64,000 nt of DNA from Rhynchosporium graminicola. Its lineage: Eukaryota > Ascomycota > Leotiomycetes > Helotiales > Ploettnerulaceae. Where the stretch lies: assembly GCA_900074885.1 (NCBI GenBank), contig FJUW01000035.1, positions 620,001 through 684,000 of the forward strand. The letters are read 5' to 3'. Under the pieces are notes generated by a model. The model was given only the letters and a program-made list of their open reading frames with translations, did no database searches and was not told where the DNA came from. Within the stretch, counting starts at the first letter, position 1; each line of letters opens with the position of its first letter. A program made the translations under genes and the position numbers. Positions 45,320 to 58,659 of the stretch are shown piece after piece.

Positions 45320-48300
45320 TTGTTACTGTATTGCTATTAACTTATTCTATATTTTAATGTCTCTTGAGGGTGTCGCGTTCGAGTAGATGAGTAAATGATG
45401 ACTGAGGGACTTTGAGTGGGAATTCCAGGGTACGTGTAAAGAGAGAGAGAGTGTGTGTGTGAGGATGAAGACTTGAATTGCGGTGTACTTATAAGCTGGG
45501 AAGGAAACCCAGTTGTTATATCTTAATGACGTTATCTCTATAGTAAAATGATCGCAATATCACGCACACGACTCGAATATGGCTGACCATGCTGAGAAAT
45601 TGGGAATGTTTTTGGTTTCTGGATATTCGAGATACGAGGTTCGAGGCTATAGAGGCCCAATCTTAGAGGGATTGAAATATGTATTAAGGATGTGTTGGGA
45701 CTGGTATTTAGATTGTCAAGGCTTGGGGTCTAGAGCTGCAGAAAGAAGTGACTTGATGATGATGATGGCGGGACGGGAGATTGATGATAATATTGTATTG
45801 TACTTGTCAGCTGGCACCTTGTTGTCAAATCTATGATATCTTGCCATTACCTCTCTGCTGCCCTTCAAAACACATTTAAGAAAGTAGTTGAGGGGAAAGT
45901 GAAGGGGTTCAGAGACGCAAATGAAGAGGGTTACATCGTCGAGGAAAGGTATTCTAGATGGCTGGGGCATAGAGGCTGTGCGACTGAACAGCAATTGGAC
46001 TGACCTCTCTGCTTCTTCGTAAGTCGATCCTTGGTGGAGATGGAGTGTTGATATACTTTCCAGGTTTACTTTTTTTCTTTGAAAAGGTAGGTTTGCGGTC
46101 GTGGTATGAAAGTAGATTCGAGATCAATGCATTGTGGGAAGATCGGATTGCTATATCAAGAATCGATGAGGGCCATTAATTTTGGAAAAAGAGAGGCCGA
46201 AGAAAATGAAATTCACAAGTGGGTGGGTTGGTTTACACCTCTTCTTCTTTGTAACTTGCAGATATTATACTTCTGCTTAATTGCGAAATTTAAAGACCGC
46301 TGTAGGGCTATGTGACATATCATCTCATATTTCTAGTCTCTATAACAAATAAATCTTACGGCCCACGTACTATCGCCTACATATAGGTATATATAATGCC
46401 ACCTCTCTGGAAAATTGTATTCCCAAGCCGAACCAAGTACAGACCGAGACTCCGCAAGGATGAGTGTGCTTAACCAAGTTGTCTGTTTGGTAAACTCCTT
46501 CTGTGAAGACTTCCTTCCTTGATATCCCGGTTCTAGGTCTACAGGCGTTCCGTGTGCGAGCAGACGAGGGTTTGGGGGAAGTTCGGTTGAAAAAGTCAAG
46601 TTGAGTGACAGTGACTTATTGTCAAATTCTTTCTATCAAGGCAATTGTTACTGTCAACGCCCCTATTCAATCATCGAGGTGTAACTCCTAACAATCGAGA
46701 ATCTAAAGAACCCCCGAGCCCCTGCCTTTACTATCACCCAAATTCACGAACGACGATCATAAAAGTATGAGATCCGCCGTCTACGCTTCTTGCCTGGCTC
46801 GCAGCAATAAGAGATATTCCGTTATCAGACATTTCAAAACATGAAAGAGTTTTCAATCCGGATTTTTCTTATATATATATATATAGTCTCGGTAATTCAG
46901 CTATCGAGCTTTCTGCCAAGAGGCATCTGTGCGCTAGAAAGCAATTTGCTTGCTTCTTCGTCTGGGGGCTTCAAAGTAATACTGATAGATATGAAAGATG
47001 ACATCTTTACCTGAAGACTGCCTAGCGAGCCCCAAATGACTCCAATCTGAAGGTAGAAAAAGAGAACGTCCTGGAAGCAAAGATGATGTTCTTCAGGCAA
47101 TTACGATATACGTTAATTATACATCTAAAAGAGCTTGCGGATGACAATAGATTGTAAAGGATTCCTGCTCTGCCGTGAATCTACAGACGCAACTTTATGT
47201 CTTCCGAGATCGAAGAGTCAGTTATGAACGTAGTATGAAAAAAAGAGGTACGTGCCGAGGATCTGAGACGGAGATCTGACTTTGAATTCATATCTTTATA
47301 GCCATTTTAGATAGTGTTATCAACTTTCATTAATGCATCAGTCCATTTGTCATTATCGTGTAAGAAGTTTTTTTTCAACGGTGTCAGACTCTCCCTGGTG
47401 ACTGTCTTGAATAAGCGTTCTTTCGAACCTTAGGCCCTATCCAAACTCTGGGATCTTTAGTTAGAGCTAAAATCGGTGTAGCCGAAGAAGAAAACGTAGA
47501 TATCAGCTCGCTCGACTTCGAGGTGCCAGTCGGTGATTCTTTGGCCTGTTGCCATTTCTTTCGGTATGAGAAAGTAATCTTCTCGTTGTGGGATTGTCTA
47601 TTTACAAGTTTGAGATTGAGTAGTTGAGGGGACTTATTGAGCAGGAAGACGATGTTCTAGAGTATGAATCCATCGAGTTACTTTTCTCAAACAATCAGAA
47701 AACTTGCTACTCATCTGTTCCTCTATTTATAATTTTTGTACCGACCTAGGTCATATTGTCATCGGCAGAACCGTACTTTATCTGACTTTCCAAACTCCTT
47801 AGGAATCTGTAGTGATATACTCTCGAATTTAGCTATTAGATTCGATAAAGCTGAGCACGAGTAGCAACTACAGGTCTTGGAAGGATACTGCTATTGGAAG
47901 GTAGCTGTGGATAAGTTTTTACTTGTTATTATAACTGTCGAGATTATTGGAGACCATCTAAGCAACTTAAGGAGAAAGGATGTTACGCGTTGAGTATTGA
48001 TAGCCAAAATCGGGGTAAATTTCGATTTCAAGAAATCGTTGTCGCTCGTAGAGCTGTTGCCGACTGACTTCTAATATCCTTTATACATATATGACCGACA
48101 TCAATAAGGGTTCTCTACTCATAGAACGAAGAAAGATCTTGCCTTCGACCTTGTTTCAGATTTCTGGATTGCAGAGATTGGGCTGGGAAGTATATCGCGA
48201 AATATTAACACTTCACATCCTAATCTTCATCCACTCTGGGATCCTATTCGAGCTTTGAAGATTAGTTTGCTGGGGACTGCGATGACTTATATACCTAGCG

Positions 48301-49953
48301 TGAGACGAAATTCTATACGCCTAAACTGGACATCAAAGTAAACGTGATTCTCAATCCTCATAAACTCCTGGAACAACTGAAGTTAGTGTTTAGCCACTAA
48401 TCTCAGGATTTATACTCCGGGGTGACTTCAAGGTCGATGAGCAGCTAGGACGATAATGCAGAAAAATAGTATAGTTTATCAAGAGGATCCTGGGGGAAAT
48501 CGCAAAGCGTGGCTTGGTAGGACAATTCTCGCTTTATTACTCCTGCAGGTGAGTCTTACAAATTAGATAGCGTCCAGAGCTGCGTATGTATGCTCATTAC
48601 CAAAAAGAATACTCTATTACCCTGTCAACAGTGATAAGGTGCATCACGACACGCGAGAAATTCTGAGACTATGAGTGGGATAGAGAAATAATGGCATAGT
48701 AGCTTGGAATGAGGCACTGTGGACCTTTACTTCTTCATCACGTAGTATCATTTTTCCATATCTAGTCCTCAGTAGTGAATGCTACACAAACTCTATTTAC
48801 AATAGCCTCGAGTAGATAACTTTGGCTTTTGCCGAAAAAAACCGAGCATCCAAGTCCATAGCTTCAATCGCACGAGGAATTGTTTGAGCTCTCGATCGAT
48901 CCAATATCCCCTCTTATGCTATGATCAGGTACTATTTCCTAATTTTTTGTCGTGAGGTCAAGTCGAATCTGGAATCAGCTATAGTAATCCCAATGAGATT
49001 TCGAAGCTTGTTTTTCTATACACCCCAAGTATGCTCTTTGGACACACCTTCCTTTTGGATAAAGTAGAAGTCGGCTTCCTATAAATGCCATTGACAATCT
49101 CTGACTGACTCGGACCAGAAACTTGCTTAGAAACCTGTCAAAATCATGCCTTCTCAAATATATACGAAGTAATTCTTATGTTGACTGGATCCAGCAAAGT
49201 GTGTTCGACAATCACAGTATGACCTGCCTCAGCGACCGAGGAAGCTCAGATGAGCTTCAGTACATGGCTTCCAGGCTCACCACTATGATTTATCCGTTAT
49301 AAATGCTGTTGTTGAAAGCTCTGTTGTCAAATCACCAATGTTTACTAACTAAATAACTCGAAGATATCAGTAAGATGAAGTGTTGTTATCAACCTTTTGC
49401 CTGTTGTCAATGCCAATGTTAATATCCATCGATATAGAGGTTAGATTACGAAGTTGTAATGTAGTCGATTTGGAAAGAACTCTGAACCGTAGATACGTAG
49501 CTAGATTAAAGCTGCCAGTATTTCATCAAAGAAGCAGCATTAGTGACACTCCTGCTGCACTATCTAAGTCGAGCTTCTCTCAACTGGATCCTTCGGAGCA
49601 TGCCATACACCTTCTATTTATGTAAGCACTAAAGAGGAACAGCTCCAGCAGACCTACTTATTTGCGAGGCGCCTTGAGCCTGCGTTGGGAGGTGGCTTTT
49701 TCCATCAATTCAATTGCTTGAATTCATGTGATGCTCGCCATCAGCCTTGGTGAGCACAAGTCCCCATTGGTTTGTTATGAAGCCTGAATAAATCCAGGGT
49801 CGATCAGGGGTAACAAGCGAGCGATCTAATTGCTTAGCATGAAACGCCACACCCGTCGCATCTCCACACCAATTCGAAGATCAGTTCGGGCAGCAACATT
49901 AGCGTTACAACCACTCCTCAAATTCCGGACTGTCTCTCTCTTGAGCAAGGACC

Positions 49954-50943
49954 ATGACATCTCCTCCCAGCTCCATAATGGATCACATCGATACTACCAC
50001 AATCGTCTCCCTCTCCGTCGTCCTCCTAATTCTCACCACGTCCTACCTCCTCTCCCAGCGACTCCTACAGCCCTCTACCCCGAACAGTCTCCGTATCCTC
50101 TTCGTCTGGCATTTCTTCGACTTTCTAATCCATACTATATTCGAAGGCTCTTTCCTGTACAATTGCTTCTTTACATCTGCGGCCTTTGATCCTGCTGCAC
50201 ATCATCCCGCGAGTATCGAAAACTTCTTGGGGAGGCCGGATAGGTTGTACGGTGCGAGGTTTGGAGATAATTGGGGGACGAAACTTTGGATGGTTTATGC
50301 GCAGGCGGATAAGAGATGTACGTACTGGAGAGTCGTGGATTGAGGAAAGAATGATGGGGCTTTATCTGCTGGCTTCTTGGATTCCTCTCGTGAAACAAGG
50401 CAGATAATAGCTAACTTTGCATTCTTGTAGGGGCGGGCGCGGATCTTACAGTTGTAAGCCTGGAACTTTTGACTGTCCTAGGTGCCGGACCATTGGCCTT
50501 ATATATCTGTTGGGGAATCGTGAGAAGGAATGCCATGATAGGTTTCTGGATGACCGTGTTAGCAACCGGCGAACTATATGGAGGTGCGACCAACTTACTT
50601 GCCTTCTGTCAGCCAATTACCACATTATCCCTCCCTTCTGAAGTCATTGTTACCTCCATTACAAAACTGACTGACATAAACCTCAGGTTTTATGACATTC
50701 GCCCCCGAATGGCTGACTGGCAACCAAAACCTCGATGCGAGCAACTTCATGTTCAAATGGGTATACCTGGTTTTCTTCAACATGCTTTGGGTTTTCCTGC
50801 CACTATATGCTATGTATTATGCATATGGGGACATGAATCATGCGTTTTTGGTGAGGAACGGGGTTTTGTTACAGAGTAAGGTGGCAAGGGAGAGGGTTCA
50901 GAGGGAGCGGGAGGAGAGGGAGAAGAAGGAGAAGAGCAAGTGA
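49954..50943 (+). CDS. ebp: EBP-type sterol delta8-delta7 isomerase (EXPERA domain)
   Basis: Four-helix ER membrane protein of the emopamil-binding-protein family, which moves the sterol C8 double bond to C7. Three exons, 49954-50317, 50431-50583 and 50687-50943, give 257 residues (human EBP has about 230); introns are 113 and 103 nt. The residues that form the active site in human EBP are all present with the right spacing: H60 and E64 in IHTIFEG, E133 and T136 in LELLT, N204 and W207 in FFNMLW. TM segments lie near 17-36, 46-72, 125-150 and 195-215. The C-terminus is a charged helix (RERVQREREEREKKEKSK). Most fungi use ERG2 for this step, so the role may be parallel or on another sterol. 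The start could instead be Met9. Confidence 0.9.
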
Positions 50944-53900
50944 GATCATTCTACAAGACAAGGTTCCTTGAGATATTTGGGGCTTCTTTTGCATAAGGTA
51001 TACCCTGGGTGGCGTTTTGTATAACTTACCAGCAAGAAACGCTGAAGGCATACATTTGGCCTGTACAAGTATCCGATCTAACTTCGGAGGTCGCAGCTGT
51101 TATAAGCTGATAATATTAAATCTATGATATTTTCAAACGCTCCGCATCCTTTGCATGTTGACTGTACGCATACACTATAAAATCATCAGAAGAGATCGAA
51201 ATCAATTATTCTCAACAATATGCACAGCTTGAGGATTCGATCTGACGGAAACTCTTGCCAAACAGCAAATCTTGAAAATTTCCCACGCTTTCCTGATCTG
51301 CGAGCTACTACTCATGCCTTCTCATTCTATACTTCACCTTCTGTAAAAAGCCGAGGAATATATGAGGAAGACTTTGTTCTTATTCAAATTTACTTGCTGT
51401 CATTTCCCAACTCTTTATCAAATACCTTATCGCTATTATCAAAGGACTTTTTACAACAAGTCTTCTTACTAATGCTTCAGCATAAAGGAGCTAGAATATA
51501 TGGAGATATCTACATATCTGCAGCTGTCGGTTTGACTCAGGAACTTCAACGACAAACCTCAAGACGAGCTGGAGCATCAACGCAGATGCATCCACGAGTG
51601 CATCGAGGTAGCGAGCAGCCTTGCCGAGGTTTGATGATATCTACTGCTCGAGCTCCCTTGGTTTGAATGCAGCCATTCATGCACTTCGGGCAGTGAGGAA
51701 TGACGCTTCTAGTCACTCTTTTTATAGCCCGACTCTTATGACCATCAGATTCGTGATGCATACACCGTTAGCGTTGATATCGTTCCAGTGAATCACTTAA
51801 CCCTAAAAGTGATCGGTAGCTGCCGTATTTTATGAAGCTATTTTACTATTTACAGACACGAGATGTCGGTATAAATATCAAAGGACGGCGCAGTCTACTT
51901 TTCAACAGTAAACCTGACAGTTACATAAGCAATTAGTCTATAAAACGCCCCGAAAAGCTCTCCTGTTGCAGACCACCACTTCAATATCTCAGCAAGCCGG
52001 CGATTCTGGAGATCGGGCTCTTTTTCTTTGGCTGTTCACACGATCCGCTACGTTAAAACTCTGCGAGGCGTTAAAATGATATTTTTGCTGTCTTCCTGCT
52101 GCCTTTTGTCAAGAGGAAGGATGATCTCTGCTGTATCTGTTCAAGGACTGGCCCATAAGTGAAATGATTTCGTTTCCTCCCTTTCTCGCAAGAGATTACG
52201 TCTGACATATTTCGAGGGCTTTTAAATCCTACGAAATTGAAGAGGGCGAGACCTGAAATCATAGTCCAAGTGCACTGTGCAACTACCTCTTCCCACAGTC
52301 AGAATGTGATAAGAACATTAATAGCTGAATGCGAGATATTTGTACCCAACGTCGGGTGACAGAAACGGCCTTGGAATCTTTGATATCAGACTCATGATAG
52401 CAACGCTTCGTATATCTCACTCGAATTGATAAGAGTTATAGCTCCCTTTTATTCCCTTCTCAACTCATTCCGGGATTACACATCTGTAGCATGAAAATGA
52501 TTCAGCCTCCCGCAGTGAAGTCTTCGCCACACCTTGGAAATCCAAGGCCCAGAGATTTCTCCAGGAGCAATGCCTTATAGTATTCTGGCTCTCGAATCCT
52601 TCAATTGTGTGCCACCAACAGGATTTGACAACTTGGTCCCAATTCCCAAAAGCTCTCAAGAAGTTAAGTCCATAGTAGTTCTTCCTACCGGATGTATACT
52701 CTAGAGAGATGGTTTCTAGTGACCATGTTCTAGCTTCTCTAACTTCGCGTGCCTCAGTGTCTTGCTTTCAATTTCATATTTTTCGTCAATTTTCTCAAAC
52801 TTCAAAGGGTTTTATGCGATTTATGGCCTTTCATCGTCTTCATTCGGATAAATTTTTAAGCAGATGGAAATTAATCACATATCCCCCAGAAACGAGGCAG
52901 AAATCCCACGTTCTTCGTTGCTTGTGAGCTACGGGGAATATGTATGGAAAATGAATCTGGGGAAGACTAGTTTACATACAACTATCAAGCTGTGAAGGTA
53001 TGGAGGGCTGACCTGCCGTCTAACAGTTTACAGTAAGATCCTGAATCCAAAATAAGGTGTCTTCATGATTGGGCTTTTGCATCATGAAGCCCGGAAGATA
53101 TTGGTCCCCAGTGCTGCACAGTAGCTCCAAAGTTGTAACGCATAAGAAAATAAATCTACAGAGTACTAAAGTAATCATTCCTCTCTACTCTTACTAAGCA
53201 TATAGTAGAAAACTATGGTGGTTAATTTACGAAAGAAATTACGCCCATTTAGCGACATTTAGCTCTCTCGACGATCAACTGAGAAGTGACAACAAATATG
53301 CAACACAAATGTATTATATCTTAACCTATATGCCTTTGATTTTTTAACCCCCATTCTTCTTTAGCAAAGCCGTAAAACAAATGCTAAATTCATAGGTAAA
53401 TTTACGTGAAGCAAGTTAATGAGTCCGATTCGGCGGCTCAATTCCAGATTTCCTCTGATTGCCCCTGCACACTTCATGACAACCCATAATGACCGATAAA
53501 ATGTGATATTCATGTCCCTATGAGGCGGCCCAGTTCAGTGGAAGTATATTTCATGCACCAAATAGCTAAACTTAGAATTCTTGCTCAGGCATCTAGCTGA
53601 GCTTCATGAATACTGACTAAGTACTCTCCTCTTTATAACGTGAAGTTAAATACATTTTTAGAAGAAAGTTGAAATGAAACGAGTTTCATAATGGCCTAAT
53701 TCTCAGCTTCAGGTGCACAACGTAGAAGCTTATGAGTAAATCTGGTCATCAAGTATGGGATGCGCTAAAGCCTAATTGTACAATCTTTAGTGGCAGCAAC
53801 AGGAGTCTCACATCTTCAATCCCTTCAAGAGCGACGTGGACTGAAGGTGACCCTGCAAGCAAGAATGTTCTTTGCTTTTTGGTATAATGCGAGCGGCTAG

Positions 53901-54246
53901 CGCACTAGCCAGACAAGGTGATGCGGGGCGGGAATTCGCTTAACATCCGGATAAACAAAACAGCAACAATGACCGAGCAAGCAGACACTTCAAATAATTT
54001 TACCGCATAATAAACAACAGAGAGAGGTGAAACTCTTCGTCTTAAAGAAGATTCACCGGAACGTCGCATTGCTTCATACCCAACGAGGCTTTGAAACTCA
54101 GCTGCCTGACGATGTGCTTTCAGAATCCGCTACCTCGCAGGATGAAAGTGACAAAAGGCTTCATGCCATAAATACATTTGAGTCAACATCCACGTTTTGA
54201 ACTGCCAACAAAATCCACTGAGAACTTGGTACGACAGCCTGATCAA
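50944..54246. other. Intergenic region, no gene recognised
   Basis: A plus-strand frame at 51220-51666 (148 codons) has no motif, and its strand and splicing are not supported. The rest is AT-leaning with many short stops. The 5-prime end of the following unknown gene may extend into it, since an in-frame stop at 54169 precedes the chosen ATG. Confidence 0.45.
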
Positions 54247-57200
54247 ATGGATCGTGGTCCACCTGACCTATTCGGCACCTCAAACGGTGATCCGAACGAC
54301 GACCGCATCACGCGCATTGTCTTGAACCACGGTCTCAAGAGAGGCCACCCCGAAAACGAAGATCTCATCGAAATTGGAGGTGACACACAACGAAAGGCAA
54401 CTTTGAAATCGATCCGCGAACTGGCGAGAGTCCTACCTCGGAATGCCATCAGTACAGCGCATTGGCTGACGAGCTCACCACTCGATCCGCCACATCGGAA
54501 TTCGCTGTTCTCAGCTGATCAACAAATCTATGCTCACGCTGCAAACACCAATTCACAAACTCGGTGTCGAGCGGAACCGACATATATCTACGCCCACGCT
54601 GCGAACACTGGTTCACCAACTCGGTATCGAGCAGAATCGATAGATCAATATTCGCCGCTCGGAGACACGCTATCAAGAACACCGAAACACTATCGAAGAG
54701 ATCCTAACAGCTACACATTTGCCACTACAAGATCAGACGGAGGAGTTTTCGATCTTGAAATTGTGCCATCTGACGGAAATACAAGCCCGCCTCTCCCTCC
54801 ACCAATCTCGACTCCCACTTACCGCAAAACCAGGCAAGAAGAAGGCCGTCTCCCTGGTACACCAGGAAAGAACTTTGAGATTTTAGACGAAGGTTCAGAT
54901 CCCATAGCGCATGATCAAGACCCTCGAAATCGAGTCGTGAGATCCGCTACGCCTGGAGATGAGAATGACACCCCACCTGATGCTCAGGTGAATGTCGAGT
55001 CTGACCTTGGTGCTGTATTTGACGAACAAGAAGAAAATGATCAAGATGAAGAAGATCGAAATGTCGAACTTGCGCGAGCTACTTGGGACCATCGAGGAAC
55101 TGACATTACGCCAACACGTCCTGCTGCTGTGAGAACAGCTTTTGATCCTGTGAGAAGTGTTGATGGATCACCGTCACCAGAAAATCGTCCAAATGAGCAG
55201 ATTCAGAATGCAGATTCATCTAGTGGAGGAATTCCTCACATGAGAAGCATTCTACGTGGAGGTGCAGAGGATGGTTCGTGGTCATCTTCGACGCGTTTGC
55301 GGCTTCGTGGTGGAGCTGGAGATAGGCGAGGCTGGCTTACATCGGATATGGATGGAGAAATTGAAAGGGATGAGCATCCGAGGCCTGCGCCGCTGACAGC
55401 AGATGAGGATCGTAGGATCAACCCTCAACTTTGGGACGATTCAAGCATCTTAGGAACGAATGTAAGGACACACACCTCGAAGAAAGAAGAGAATCTCCAA
55501 CATGGTCACCTTACTACACTTTAAGAATTCAACCAAACTTTGGTATTGAACCTAGGTTCTTTGATGGCTGACATCAAAATGTTTCTAGACGCCGCAAGCT
55601 GCTCCTGTTGGTAGCCCTGTAGCTCAGGCTGCCTCAGTCACATTCGATCACAACCTCTCAGCGGACGAGGATCACTTAATAAACAGTAGCTTCTGGCCCT
55701 CCACCGATGTCAATAACCAGGCTGTTTCGTTCACATCCGATCTGAGTTTATCTGCATCCGACGGTCACAGTCCCAACTACTTGCCTCTTGGCGACAAAGA
55801 GCGCCTCGCGAGAGAATTGAGCCAGTTCATTGAAGAAGAAGAAATCAGATTCCGAGCTATTCGAATCAGAAATAATCAAGTCCAAGAGTCCCGGCCTCAG
55901 GACAATTGGTGGAATGGTAGCTGGCGTCCCAGTAGCGCAGAATCTGAGCAGTTAGTTCAATGGGCTGATCGGTCTAGCTTATCAAACACACCGCGTAGAG
56001 AATCGCCGATTCCGATACAGCCACCACATAATCCTCAGGACCTCGTCCGTTGTCCGCAAGATATGGATATGTACCCCATGGTCGTTGGATTAGGAGATTT
56101 GGTCCATCATGGGCCCCGACAGGTTCTGGGCAATCTAGAGATGGTTGGGTACAAGGACCACCACCTTATACTCAACCACCACCTTATACTCAACACGATC
56201 CAGGATTTGGAAATCGAGTTCCACCAAGACAAGATGCAAACAGCGGTGAGGGCCCCAGCGATAGCAACCCTGCTACGCAGCCACCTGCTTACGATGATGA
56301 TAGACTGTAAGTTTTGTCAATGACTTGATGGAACACTGCTAATACAAGCAGTAGAAACCTACTTGAAGCGTCAGGTGAGGCGATTGTTCGCGGCTCACCG
56401 ATCCGAGTCTCTCTGGCAAGCCCAAATGCTCAACATGAGAGTAACACGAATCATCCATATTGGCATGTTCAACGTCAACCACAAGCGAGTGGGACAGCCG
56501 AAGGTTCGGAACAGACCAATATGCCTCCAAATTTTCCTGGTCCAGTAATCCCCGTAACTGAAAATCATGAGCCTGACGGGTAATATTCAGAACCCTGACC
56601 AGTGCGGTGAGTCCTTCTATTAACATTGCAAGCAGATTTCACAATCTAACCCGCCTGGGCAACGAAGGTCCTTGTGAAGATCTAATTGAAAACCAAACTT
56701 ACGCGGACCTGTCAGAAGCACACCGACCCTCTGTTTCTCACGTCTCCGATGGCCGAATCCCATCGTCCGGAATCAATCAACCAATTTCTCCAGCTATCGC
56801 TCCAGTACTAGCCTTCCAACCACCATACACATCCCAACAACCACCATCTCCAGAGATAGCGCCTGCTCCGCAACAAGTCGAGACATTGAGCCAAACATCA
56901 ACTTGTCCGCGGCTTACTCTAGCACTCACAATCAGCAGCACCGAGTACCGTCCCGAGACCTGGACAGAAAGAACATTGGCAGAGCAGATCGGTCAGTCTC
57001 TCGAGCGATATCTCGCAGAAGGTGCACAGACAGCTTTCAGTTATCCAGATGTAACACCTGCGCTTCCCTGGTATCATATAAGCCAAGTGATGGATCACAT
57101 GCGGGTCTATCTCGCTGGAAGATACTCAATTCACGCTGGACCACCGGGGGTATTCGTATCAGTGAGTAGACCACGACCTGCATTTCTGCATAATACAGGG

Positions 57201-57535
57201 ACTTATAGTCGAAGTACGTTACTGATATCCCAAAAGATCTGGTTGTCCAATGTTTGATAATCGATTTAGTTGTCATGTCGACCACCCAAACCGTTACAGA
57301 ACTTCGATCTACGCACCGAGGAGGTCAGGTCTACGATCTCAGTTTCACTGTACCAGGAGGATCTCGAAACGCGGTTCTGGAAGGCCGTCCGATTGCCGCG
57401 GGCCCGGGAAGAGAACGACCTGGCGTGAGCGAATTGTGGGTTGTGATGGATCGAGGACAGCCTGCTGCTCCTTTGTGGCAGTGGGTGAGCATTGGCTTCT
57501 GGGACATCAAGACCGATGATACAGTGATGAGATAG
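54247..57535 (+). CDS. Unknown large, mostly disordered protein, six exons
   Basis: I do not recognise this family. Six phase-consistent exons (54247-55461, 55589-55994, 56039-56306, 56352-56579, 56636-57161, 57209-57535) give 989 residues; introns are 127, 44, 45, 56 and 47 nt. The first 700 residues are polar and Pro/Ser/Gln-rich, with an internal duplication (YAHAANTNSQTRCRAE then YAHAANTGSPTRYRAE), an acidic patch (DEQEENDQDEEDRN) and PPPYTQ/PPAYD motifs of the PPxY type that bind WW domains. The last 250 residues look folded (ETWTERTLAEQIGQSLERYL, LPWYHISQVMDHMRVYLAG, GPPGVFVSSKYVTDI, VYDLSFTVPGGSR, SELWVVMDRG). The second intron (GTAGAG donor) is the weakest; a frameshift is the alternative there. 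The ATG is the first after an in-frame stop. Confidence 0.65.
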
Positions 57536-58659
57536 GGTTAACATCTCTGAGATTTGACGAGGAGTGTGCGTGCTTTCTTTCGTGCTTGGTTCGCGTTATT
57601 GTGCAATCTTGAATATGGCTGCTGAATTTGTGGTTGGGGAGCACGAGCTTTGGACCTTGGACAGACGAGTTTGGTTGTCGGATTTTTGAGCTACTTAGCC
57701 TGCGTTACTTGCTTGCTTACGTTGCTTAGATCTGTTAATTGCGCAGATTTATAGAAGAGATCACCATTCGCTTGATAGACTTTCCAGAGAAACGACTGGT
57801 GTGTGTGTGATTTCTTTGCTATCGGTTCTAGTTCTCCTAATTGTGTATTCGTGACCTTACGCCGCATTTCTCTTCAATCCAAGACTACGGAGCAGACTCA
57901 CATCCTTCCATTCGAGGCTTAAAAGCTAGACAAGAGTAAGAAGCGATGTAAAATTACCAACTCGCTTTATCACATAACAATACCCGCGCAGTGGTTTCGT
58001 GCTGGAGAAAAGCTTGGCACTCGCCAAAACACTTTCCAGGTTCCATCTCCTACCGATTCACCAAAACAAACAGACACACTCACAAGATCCAAATGCTTTT
58101 TACGCAGACGTAAAGCTATTCAACACATAACCTCAGCATCAAGAAACAAAATTCCTCCCTCCCTTCCCAATGCTCGGAACGCATAACCCCATCCTTTCCC
58201 CCGCAACCAAAACAAGAAACACACGTCCCGTACACAGGTCCCTACCCCAGCCCGCTCTCCAACACCCAATACTTCATAATAAGACCAAGAGCCATCAACA
58301 CGTGCCGAAGAATGAACAGTACAGTCGGAGAATAAAGTACGACGTGCAACAAGAAATCGATCGAGTAGCAGAAAACCAAGTTTTAATATACCAGGCAGAG
58401 GGGGATCTGAGTTATGCGTAGGGGAAACGAGGTGGGGCGGAGCTCTTTCATGCCTCATGCGCGAGGTGAGCGAGGAGTGAGAGAGTGACAAATACTGAGG
58501 ATCTTGGCTTACCATGTCATGCCTCACCATAAATCAGTTTCAATTCTAAGGTTCATTGTTAGGGAAAGTATTGTGTAATGTGTTGGTCAGCTCTGCAATT
58601 GGTTTTGCGAGGATCTAAGCTGCATATCTTTGTTGCGCTGAATGAGCCATGAATTCAGA
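57536..58659. other. Convergent 3-prime spacer
   Basis: Lies between the unknown gene and the end of ham-2. A minus-strand frame at 58530-58120 has no motif. Nothing else was seen. Confidence 0.55.

Larger units (their letters stand above)
42889..49953. other. Gene-poor 7-kb region with satellites
   Basis: After grg-1 I recognise no gene up to the sterol isomerase. It contains GA-rich simple sequence at 43614-43660 and GTGA at 43747-43761, the large compound satellite at 44605-45319, and from 45.5 kb ordinary AT-leaning DNA with a TA run near 46873-46886. Short frames on both strands lack motifs. Confidence 0.55.

Noticed and set aside
44577..45386. 269-codon open frame (RGKREEG repeats, then Met-Val repeats)
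   Set aside because: It is wholly explained by the two satellite arrays; no start context, introns or non-repeat coding sequence.
51220..51666. 148-codon plus-strand frame
   Set aside because: No motif, no support for strand or splicing; length within chance for AT-leaning DNA.
54178..54246. Extending the unknown gene to 54178
   Set aside because: The frame there begins with TTG after an in-frame stop at 54169; the first ATG is 54247 and no upstream splice acceptor was convincing.
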